A stretch of 64,000 nucleotides of DNA, from assembly GCF_009299505.1 (NCBI RefSeq), contig NZ_WBSM01000001.1, positions 372,001 through 436,000 of the forward strand, read 5' to 3'. Shown piece after piece: positions 57,695 to 64,000 of this stretch. A program made the translations under genes and the position numbers. Positions within the stretch are counted from its first letter, which is position 1, and each line of letters begins with the position of its first letter. Under the pieces are notes generated by a model, which saw nothing but the letters and a program-made list of their open reading frames with translations, was not told the origin of the DNA and ran no database searches. This DNA comes from Bifidobacterium ramosum. Lineage in GTDB: Bacteria > Actinomycetota > Actinomycetes > Actinomycetales > Bifidobacteriaceae.

Positions 57695-58957
57695 ATGGGC
57701 GTACGACGTGGATTCTGGGGCACGGCGCGGCACATCGCCGCGTCGGACCGTCTGTCCGGCCTGATCATGCTCGGATTCGCGCTCATCGGCCTGATCCTCG
57801 CGAACCTGCCGGCCACCGCCCACCTGTTCGAAGCGGTCGCGGAGACGCACATCGCCGTGCCGCACACCAACCTTGACCTGCCGATCGGCCATTGGGCGCA
57901 GGACGGCCTGCTCACCATCTTCTTCCTGACCGTCGGGCTCGACCTCAAACAGGAGCTCACCACCGGCTCCCTCGCCAATCCCAAGGCGGCGGCCGTGCCG
58001 ATGCTGTGCGCGGTGGGCGGCATGATCGCGCCGCCCATCCTGTTCGTGGTGGTCACGTTCCTGTTCGCCGCATATGGGCCCGGGGACCCGGGCAGCGTGA
58101 TTCTGCCGACCACCGGCGGCATGATCCCGTTCGCCGAGACCGTGCACGGTTGGGCGGTGCCCACGGCCACCGACATCGCGTTCTCACTGGCCGTCCTCGC
58201 CCTGTTCGCCAAAGGGTTGCCCGGCTCGATCCGCGCGTTCCTGATGACGTTGGCCACCGTCGACGACCTGTTGGCGATCATCCTGATCGCCGTGTTCTTC
58301 TCGTCGGTGAACGCATGGTACTGGTTCGCCGGCATCGCCGTATGCGCGGCCGCATGGGCCGTGCTCGTGCGCATGCGCCGCGTACCGTGGATCGCCGTCG
58401 CCGTGGTGGGCGTGCTCGCCTGGGTGATGATGTTCGAGGCCGGCATCCATCCCACGCTCGCCGGCGTGCTGGTCGGCCTGCTCACGCCGGCACGGGAACG
58501 GTTCGGCGAGGCCACGCCGCGCGCCGAACGCTACGCCGACAAGCTGCAGCCGTTCTCCGCCCTGCTGGCGCTGCCGATCTTCGCCTTGTTCGCCACCGGC
58601 GTCCACTTCGAGGCGCTGACTCCCGAACTGCTGCTGTCCCCGGTGGTCATCGGCATCATCGTGGCGCTGGTGGTCGGCAAGCCGCTGGGCATCATGACCA
58701 CCGCATGGCTGTCCACGCATCTCGGCGGCCTGAGGATGGCCGAAGGACTGCGCGTGCGCGACATGTTCCCCGCGGCCTGCGCCTGCGGCATCGGTTTCAC
58801 GGTGTCGTTCCTCATCGCCTCGCTGGCATACACGAACATGGAGCTCTCCGCAGAGGCGCGGTTCGGGGTGCTCATGGCCTCGCTGATCGCCGCCGCCGTC
58901 TCCGGCGTGCTGCTCAGTAGGCAATCGCAGCGGTACGCCGCCCGGCAAACGGCATGA
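57695..58957 (+). CDS. nhaA: Na+/H+ antiporter NhaA
   Basis: NhaA (420 residues) exchanges internal Na+ for external protons in the cytoplasmic membrane. About twelve hydrophobic segments are present. The ion-binding Asp pair is in LATVDDLLAI, and the PTATDIAFSL unwound helix and FFLTVGLDLKQEL block are conserved. The ATG at 57695 has GGAGG at 5 nt; the ATG four codons earlier overlaps that site. The next gene starts 28 nt downstream. Confidence 0.96.
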   Translation: MGVRRGFWGTARHIAASDRLSGLIMLGFALIGLILANLPATAHLFEAVAETHIAVPHTNLDLPIGHWAQDGLLTIFFLTVGLDLKQELTTGSLANPKAAAVPMLCAVGGMIAPPILFVVVTFLFAAYGPGDPGSVILPTTGGMIPFAETVHGWAVPTATDIAFSLAVLALFAKGLPGSIRAFLMTLATVDDLLAIILIAVFFSSVNAWYWFAGIAVCAAAWAVLVRMRRVPWIAVAVVGVLAWVMMFEAGIHPTLAGVLVGLLTPARERFGEATPRAERYADKLQPFSALLALPIFALFATGVHFEALTPELLLSPVVIGIIVALVVGKPLGIMTTAWLSTHLGGLRMAEGLRVRDMFPAACACGIGFTVSFLIASLAYTNMELSAEARFGVLMASLIAAAVSGVLLSRQSQRYAARQTA

Positions 58958-58985
58958 GCATATGAGCCTATGAAGGAGGACTCGC

Positions 58986-59771
58986 ATGACGAACGATCAC
59001 GACATTCACGGTATCCACGACGTCCACGCCACCGGCGGCAATCCGCTCGGCGCGACATACCAACGCGGGCCGGCCATCATGCGCGGGCCCATGATCCCGG
59101 CCGACAGCAGCACCGCCAGCCTGCTCAAACACGATGACGGCGCCGTCTGGCGGGACCTCGACCCGTGGCGCGTGCTGCGCATCCAATCGGAGTTCGTCGA
59201 AGGCTTCGACGAACTCGCCGGACTCGGACCGGCGGTCAGCGTGTTCGGCTCGGCGCGTACGCAACCGGACAGCGACGACTACCGTGCCGCGGAACGTATG
59301 GGACGCATGATCGCCGAACGCGGCGTCGCCGTCATCACCGGGGGAGGGCCCGGCATCATGGAGGCCGCCAACAAAGGCGCGGCCATGGCCGGTGGCAAGT
59401 CGGTCGGCCTCGGCATCGAACTGCCGCATGAGCAGGGACTCAACGATTATGTGAACCTCGGACTGAGCTTCCGCTACTTCTTCGTACGCAAGACCATGTT
59501 CACCAAATACTCGTCAGGCGTCATCGTCTGCCCGGGCGGTTTCGGCACATTCGACGAGATGTTCGAAGTGCTGACGCTCGTGCAGACGCACAAGATCACG
59601 TCCATGCCCGTGGCCCTCTACGATACGGTCTATTGGCGGGGCCTGTTCGACTGGCTGAACGGCACGGTGAAGGACCGGGGCATGATCTCCGACATCGATC
59701 CGAATCTGGTGGTCATGACCGACGACGTGGACGAAGCGGTCGCCGTGGCCACGTCGTCGATCAGCGCTTGA
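58986..59771 (+). CDS. LOG-family (TIGR00730) Rossmann-fold protein
   Basis: This 261-residue protein matches the lysine-decarboxylase-like LOG family, which hydrolyses nucleoside monophosphates to base and ribose-5-phosphate. The signatures are ITGGGPGIMEAANKG and PGGFGTFDEMFE. The first about 75 residues are a His/Asp-rich then neutral N-terminal extension. AAGGAGG lies before the ATG. Its last 11 nt overlap the convergent methyltransferase gene. Confidence 0.9.
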   Translation: MTNDHDIHGIHDVHATGGNPLGATYQRGPAIMRGPMIPADSSTASLLKHDDGAVWRDLDPWRVLRIQSEFVEGFDELAGLGPAVSVFGSARTQPDSDDYRAAERMGRMIAERGVAVITGGGPGIMEAANKGAAMAGGKSVGLGIELPHEQGLNDYVNLGLSFRYFFVRKTMFTKYSSGVIVCPGGFGTFDEMFEVLTLVQTHKITSMPVALYDTVYWRGLFDWLNGTVKDRGMISDIDPNLVVMTDDVDEAVAVATSSISA

Positions 59772-60432
59772 CGGCGACGAGCAGGCCGGTGCCGCTGGGC
59801 GTCAGCGTCGAATCGAACCGTTCATCGGACTCCACGACGTCGATGAACTCGCGCATGGCGACGGCCTTGTCGCCGCGGTCGGCGGGATTGAGCACGCCGC
59901 CGTTCGCGCCGGCCGTCTCCAAGGCCAGTACGTCGGTGAATACGACCGCGCCGTGGCCGCGCAGCAGACGCGGCGCCTGATCGAACGTCGCCGCATAGTT
60001 GTCGGCGTCACCCGCCACGACGATCAGATCGTAATCGTCGCCGTTCAGACGGGGAAGGAACGTGCCCGCCGGAGCGTTCACGGCACGCAGTTTGGTGGCG
60101 GTATAGTCGGACAGTTTCGCGAACGCGCCGCGGATCAGGCCGATGCCCTGCGCCGACGAGTCGACGGCGGTCAGCTGGCCGGCATTGCGCAAGCCGCTGA
60201 CCAGCTGCAGCGTCTCCACCAGGGAACCGGTGCCCACGGCGATCACCGACGTCGCGCCGGTCAGCTGGACCAGCGTCGCCAGCAGCTCCGCCTGCGCCGC
60301 CGAACCCTGCGGGAAGCCGGCCTCCTCGGCCTGCCGGCGCATCACGTTCAGAAACGACGCCTGACGGGAGAACGCGTGATCCTCCGCATACTCCCAAGCC
60401 TTGGCGAGATTCGTGTACGACGTCTTGTCCAT
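59761..60432 (-). CDS. SAM-dependent O-methyltransferase-like protein
   Basis: This 223-residue class I methyltransferase has the SAM-binding motif I in SVIAVGTGSLVETLQLVSGL, an acidic strand end at LTAVDSS, and DLIVVAGDADNYAATFDQA where O-methyltransferases have the FDLVFIDADK segment. The catalytic metal-binding Asp of true catechol-type enzymes is not clearly kept, so activity is uncertain. TAGGTGG precedes the ATG at 60432. It precedes the sdhB gene's end on the opposite side, on the same strand. Confidence 0.8.
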   Translation of the reverse strand: MDKTSYTNLAKAWEYAEDHAFSRQASFLNVMRRQAEEAGFPQGSAAQAELLATLVQLTGATSVIAVGTGSLVETLQLVSGLRNAGQLTAVDSSAQGIGLIRGAFAKLSDYTATKLRAVNAPAGTFLPRLNGDDYDLIVVAGDADNYAATFDQAPRLLRGHGAVVFTDVLALETAGANGGVLNPADRGDKAVAMREFIDVVESDERFDSTLTPSGTGLLVAVKR

Positions 60433-60488
60433 AACCACCTACCGTTTACCGTGTATATCCGCGATCCGCACCCGCATATGGCGGGAGC

Positions 60489-61430
60489 TCAACGTTCTTT
60501 GACCTTGGCGACGATCTGCCACATCTCCTCGCCGACATCGATGCCGCGCGGGCATTGTCGCGAGCAGGCGCGCACCGACTGGCATGCAGCCACGCCGTCC
60601 GCCGTGTCGATCGCGTCGAGACGCGCCGCCGTGGCCGTGTCGCGGGAATCGTTGACGAACCGGGATGCCGCGATCAGCGCGGCGGGGCCAATGAACGCGT
60701 CGCCGCCGGCGAACACCGGGCAGCTGCCCTCGCACACGCCACAGGCGATGCAGTTCGACAGCATCTCGTATTTGGCGAGCTGTTCGGGCCGTTGCAGGTA
60801 TTCGAACACATCCACCTTGCCGTCATGCGTGGTGGCGAGCACGCCGTCGGCCTGCAGATACGGCTTGAGCTTGCGGATCTGGTCGAGCATCGGATCGATG
60901 TCGGCGATCAGATCGCGCTGGACGGGGAAGCCGGGAAGCGGCGCAAGCTCGATCACGCCAAGCCCATCCGATGCGTCGGTCCCGGCGTCGGGCAGAGTCG
61001 TCTCGTCATCGGCGTCGCCGGTGTGACGGAAGCCCTCGTCGTCGGGCTGCGCGAACGGGTTCGGACGCTGCGCCCAATCCTTGACGGTCGCGGTGCACAG
61101 CAGCGTCGGCGTGCCGTTGATCGCGACCGCATCCGAACCGCACATGCCATGCCCGCACGAATACCGGAAGGCGAGCGTCGGATCGACGGTGCGCTTGACG
61201 GTCAGCAGACAGTCGAGCACCGTGTCCTCCGGGCGGACGCGCAGCGTATACTCCTGCGTCCACTGCTTACCGCGCGGACGACGGTTGCGCGACGCGCCGC
61301 CGCCGAACGGGGATCCGCCCTTCTTGGCGAACGGACTGCCGCCACGAGCACCGCGGTCACGTTCGGGACGCGGGGTGAACCGGTTCACGCGCAACGTCAC
61401 CGTGGTCAGCGCATCGTCCATGCCGCTCAT
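60489..61430 (-). CDS. sdhB: Succinate dehydrogenase/fumarate reductase iron-sulfur subunit
   Basis: This 313-residue iron-sulfur protein passes electrons between the flavoprotein and the quinone or another carrier. The 2Fe-2S ligands are in YSCGHGMCGSDA with the later LLC; the 4Fe-4S/3Fe-4S ligands are in CIACGVCEGSCP and CSRQCPRGID. Two inserts stand out: a Gly/Arg/Lys-rich stretch near residues 23-55 and an acidic stretch near 125-160. AGGAGG precedes the ATG. sdhA lies 59 nt upstream on the same strand, but no membrane-anchor genes are present in this window. Confidence 0.92.
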   Translation of the reverse strand: MSGMDDALTTVTLRVNRFTPRPERDRGARGGSPFAKKGGSPFGGGASRNRRPRGKQWTQEYTLRVRPEDTVLDCLLTVKRTVDPTLAFRYSCGHGMCGSDAVAINGTPTLLCTATVKDWAQRPNPFAQPDDEGFRHTGDADDETTLPDAGTDASDGLGVIELAPLPGFPVQRDLIADIDPMLDQIRKLKPYLQADGVLATTHDGKVDVFEYLQRPEQLAKYEMLSNCIACGVCEGSCPVFAGGDAFIGPAALIAASRFVNDSRDTATAARLDAIDTADGVAACQSVRACSRQCPRGIDVGEEMWQIVAKVKER

Positions 61431-61489
61431 ACTTCCTGCCTCCTGATCACACCGGAATCGACATTACATTGTGCCATAAGCCGTGGCCG

Positions 61490-63385
61490 TCAGTATGCGC
61501 GCGCCTGGGGCGGGTAGTCGACGATATGCACCGGCTGCCAGAGCAGCCCGTCGCCGGAGCACATCGAGTGGGCGAGGAAATGCGCATCGTCACGGTCGGG
61601 ATAGTCGAGCCGCTTGAGCGAGCCGCGCGACTCATGCCGTGCGTCGGAGGCGCGCAGCACCGTTTCGCCCAGCGACACCAGATGCCGCGCCTCCCAGATC
61701 GCGGTGACCTCCTGGTTGAACGCCGCCATGTCGCTGTGCGCGTGCAGCGCGGCTGCACGCGGCGCGAGCTCGTCATGCAACGCGGCGAGCGCCGTGCCGA
61801 TCGTGTCGGCGCTGCACCGGACCGCCACGGCCCGTTCCATGACGCGGCCGAGATCGGCGAGCAGCCGGTACGGATTGTCGTCGATAGCGTCGGACGCGCC
61901 GTTGGCCGCATCATCCGCGGCGTCGGCGGGGGAGAGCAGCATGGCGAGTTCGTCCTTGCGCGCGGCCGCGGCCGCATCGACCGCCGCCGTCAGCGGGTCG
62001 TCCGTCGTATCCGCCGCATCGGCCATCGGATCGTCGACCGGATGTTCGACGATCCGCGCGGCCAACGCCAATCCGGCACGGTTGCCGAACAGGCAGGCGT
62101 CGAGCAGCGAGTTGCCGCCCAGACGGTTCGCGCCATGCACGGACACGCACGAGCATTCGCCGGCGGCGAACAGTCCCTCGACCACCGTACGCCGACCGGC
62201 ATCGTCGCCGGCCATCCACCGGTATACCTCGCCGTCCGTCGTGATCGGAATGCCGCCCATCGTGTAATGCGCGGTCGGTTTGACCGGCACCCAATGCTTG
62301 GCGGGATCGATGTTCGCGTATTTGCGGATCGTTTCGACCACCTGCGGCAGCACCGCCTCCATATGATCGCGGTCGATGCCGGTCATATCCAGCCACACGC
62401 AGTCCTTCGGGCCGTCGGGATCCTTCGGATCGGCCACGCCGCGGCCGGCGTCGATCTCCGCCATGATCGACCGGCTCACCACGTCGCGCGCCGCCAGATC
62501 ACGATGCTCCGGCGCATACTGCGCCATGAACGCCTCGCCGTCCGCGTTGCGCAGTACGCCGCCCTCGGCGCGCGCCGCCTCGGACAGCAGAATGCCCGTA
62601 TGCGCCAGACCCGTCGGATGGAACTGCACGAACTCGGCATCCTCCAACTGCAATCCCGCGGCCAACGCCAACGCCATGCCGTCGCCGGTCAGATCCCACG
62701 AATTCGACGTCGTATGGAACAGGCGTCCTGCGCCGCCGGTCGCCAGCAGCACATTGCGCGCATGGATCGCATGCACGGCACCGGCATGCGTATCGTAGGC
62801 GACCACGCCGGCGACACGGGAACGATCGGCATCCAGCACCAGATCGGTCACGTACCATTCCTCGGCGAACTCGACGCCGGCCGCCACGCACTGCTGCCAC
62901 AGCGAATGCAGGATCTGATGGCCCACGCGGTCGGCCGCATACGCCGCGCGACGCACCGGCTCCCTGCCGAAATCCTTCGTGTGGCCGCCGAACCGGCGTT
63001 GCGCGATACGCCCGTCGTCGGTACGCGAAAACGCCACGCCGTCACGTTCCAGATTGATCACCGTCTGCGGCGCATACTCGGCCAGCAGTTTCGCCGCATC
63101 CTGATCGACCAGCCAATCGCCGCCCTTGACCGTGTCGAAATAATGCCATTGCCAGTCATCGGCCTCCACGTTGCCCAGGCTCGCGGCGATGCCGCCCTCG
63201 GCGGAACCGGTGTGCGAACGCAACGGCTGCAGTTTCGAGATCACCAGGATCCTCGGCTCGACGCCGTCATCGCGCAACCCGCGGATCGCATCGGAACGCA
63301 GCATTCCCAACGCCGCCGACAGGCCGGCCGCGCCCGCGCCGACGATCACCGCATCATACATGTCTTCGATATGCTTCGGACTCAT
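61490..63385 (-). CDS. sdhA: Succinate dehydrogenase/fumarate reductase flavoprotein subunit
   Basis: This is a 631-residue flavoprotein that interconverts succinate and fumarate, or oxidises a related substrate. The FAD-binding start is [17 protein letters not shown], and the FAD-linking and substrate region includes [15 protein letters not shown]. The [20 protein letters not shown] and [17 protein letters not shown] blocks are conserved. The C-terminal part holds an acidic insert (about residues 480-520). ATG 63385 is used; the ATG at 63361 is an alternative, and no clear ribosome site decides. In a fermenter, fumarate reduction is the likelier direction. Confidence 0.93.
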   Translation of the reverse strand: MSPKHIEDMYDAVIVGAGAAGLSAALGMLRSDAIRGLRDDGVEPRILVISKLQPLRSHTGSAEGGIAASLGNVEADDWQWHYFDTVKGGDWLVDQDAAKLLAEYAPQTVINLERDGVAFSRTDDGRIAQRRFGGHTKDFGREPVRRAAYAADRVGHQILHSLWQQCVAAGVEFAEEWYVTDLVLDADRSRVAGVVAYDTHAGAVHAIHARNVLLATGGAGRLFHTTSNSWDLTGDGMALALAAGLQLEDAEFVQFHPTGLAHTGILLSEAARAEGGVLRNADGEAFMAQYAPEHRDLAARDVVSRSIMAEIDAGRGVADPKDPDGPKDCVWLDMTGIDRDHMEAVLPQVVETIRKYANIDPAKHWVPVKPTAHYTMGGIPITTDGEVYRWMAGDDAGRRTVVEGLFAAGECSCVSVHGANRLGGNSLLDACLFGNRAGLALAARIVEHPVDDPMADAADTTDDPLTAAVDAAAAARKDELAMLLSPADAADDAANGASDAIDDNPYRLLADLGRVMERAVAVRCSADTIGTALAALHDELAPRAAALHAHSDMAAFNQEVTAIWEARHLVSLGETVLRASDARHESRGSLKRLDYPDRDDAHFLAHSMCSGDGLLWQPVHIVDYPPQARAY

Positions 63386-63428
63386 ACCCACGATTGTCGG
63401 GAGACGTCGGGACGAAGCGTCGGCGCGC

Positions 63429-63444
63429 CATAATGGAACCCATG
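63429..63444 (+). promoter_or_regulatory. Possible leaderless promoter (CATAAT-N7-ATG) of the MGMT-like gene
   Basis: CATAAT is followed by seven bases and the ATG at 63442, the same layout as at lhr. An ATG inside the box (63433) would add three residues. Confidence 0.4.
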
Positions 63445-63786
63445 ACAGTAGCATTCAACCAGCGGGTATACGACGTGGTGCGCCGCATACCGCGCGGCAT
63501 GGTCGCCACCTACGGGCAGATCGCCTCGTTGGCCGGCAACCCGCGCAACGCACGATTCGTCGGATACGCCCTGCACGCCAACCCCGAACCCGGCGTGATC
63601 CCCTGCCATCGCGTCGTCTTCCGCGACGGTTCGCTCGCCCCCGGATTCGCCTTCGGCGGTCCCGACGAGCAACGCGCGCTCCTCGAAACTGAAGGCGTGC
63701 CGTTCATCCCGCCGCGGACCGACGACGGCAACGCCGGCGCCGACGGCTGGCGCGTCGACCTGTCCCGATGCCAATGGGACGCCTGA
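63442..63786 (+). CDS. MGMT family protein (methylated-DNA repair or ATL-type)
   Basis: This 114-residue protein consists only of the DNA-binding/active-site domain of O6-alkylguanine-DNA alkyltransferases. A helix-turn-helix-like segment ([23 protein letters not shown]) and the active-site PCHR in [12 protein letters not shown] are present, with the Cys intact, so direct repair is possible. The lack of the N-terminal domain is usual for short Ybaz/ATL-like members. It is divergently placed from sdhA, 56 nt apart. Confidence 0.88.
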   Translation: MTVAFNQRVYDVVRRIPRGMVATYGQIASLAGNPRNARFVGYALHANPEPGVIPCHRVVFRDGSLAPGFAFGGPDEQRALLETEGVPFIPPRTDDGNAGADGWRVDLSRCQWDA

Positions 63787-63795
63787 CCGTTCGTC

Positions 63796-64000
63796 TCATC
63801 CGCACTCATGCGAGCCGACCACACGAGACCCCGCTTTTCCCTCCTTTCCGCCCTTCGACCGCACCGACACGACGCCATCCGCAACCGTCACCAGCCCATC
63901 GGCCTCCAACCGGCCCAGCAACGCCAACGCCCGACCGATCGACGGTACCCCATCCATCCGCTCGGCGATCGCCGCGACGCTCGCCGCGACCCGATCGCGC
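63796..64000 (-). CDS. C-terminal end of an unidentified protein (cut by window end)
   Basis: An open frame on the minus strand enters from the right edge and ends at a TGA at 63796-63798, giving about 67 residues. It reads AERMDGVPSIGRALALLGRL, ADGLVTVADGVV and then a basic Gly/Lys/Arg tail. Third positions are GC-rich as in the surrounding genes, so it is probably coding. A winged-helix-like end is possible, but no family can be named from this piece. Confidence 0.45.
   Translation of the reverse strand, partial: RDRVAASVAAIAERMDGVPSIGRALALLGRLEADGLVTVADGVVSVRSKGGKEGKAGSRVVGSHECG

Overview
The window is high-GC DNA, almost fully coded, with short gene gaps. It most likely comes from a Bifidobacterium or a close anaerobic actinobacterium. 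Actinobacterial markers are SepH, a DUF4193 protein, a DUF3000 gene overlapping RNase D, the ClpP1-ClpP2-ClpX cluster and a single bifunctional Rel. Pyruvate formate-lyase with its activase, and a two-subunit fumarate reductase/succinate dehydrogenase without membrane subunits, fit a fermentative anaerobe. The genus is inferred from gene content and order; no search was run.

Layout. 1-3133: end of an MFS permease, a DUF4153/DUF4173-like membrane protein, and a DUF2975 plus small HTH regulator pair behind a region rich in TATCG/CGATA boxes. 3185-7978: Lhr-type helicase. 8211-16821: a complete kdp high-affinity K+ uptake locus (an unannotated 30-aa membrane peptide, kdpF, kdpA, kdpB, kdpC, kdpD, kdpE). 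16811-25928: core genes parC-like, a phosphodiesterase, sepH, DUF4193, dut, rel and a cyclophilin. 26038-28496: a small orphan, an AbiEi/DUF559-like protein and a HAD phosphatase, with three regularly spaced palindromes between the last two. 28776-34715: metQ-metN-metI, an M20 amidohydrolase and nadE. 34798-38623: a SPOR-like small protein, then pflB and pflA behind a lac-like CRP site. 38624-38957: a gene-free stretch with two long hairpins. 38958-43918: DUF3000, RNase D, trigger factor and a ClC channel.

43919-54200 is the accessory region, lying between core tig/ClC and core clpP1P2. It holds five small minus-strand genes (two candidate toxin-antitoxin-like units), then a type I restriction-modification locus, hsdM-hsdS ... 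hsdR. That locus is interrupted by a decayed PIN toxin/HTH antitoxin module, a second copy of the 3' end of hsdS, an AT-rich island and an AAA/DUF4143 ATPase. 54234-64000 returns to core genes: clpP1, clpP2, clpX, three identical tRNA-Arg(ACG) genes, nhaA, a LOG-family protein, a methyltransferase, the sdhB/sdhA pair, an MGMT-like protein and the end of an unidentified gene.

The best candidates for undescribed biology are: the 51-bp-period triple palindrome (27517-27653); the 25-bp perfect hairpin and its relative (38681-38885); the 30-aa peptide translationally coupled to kdpF (8211-8303); the duplicated hsdS tail around a broken toxin-antitoxin module (48155-49223); and a 56-bp repeat carrying TGTGGATAA in front of small accessory genes and hsdM (44589, 45519, partial at 27403).
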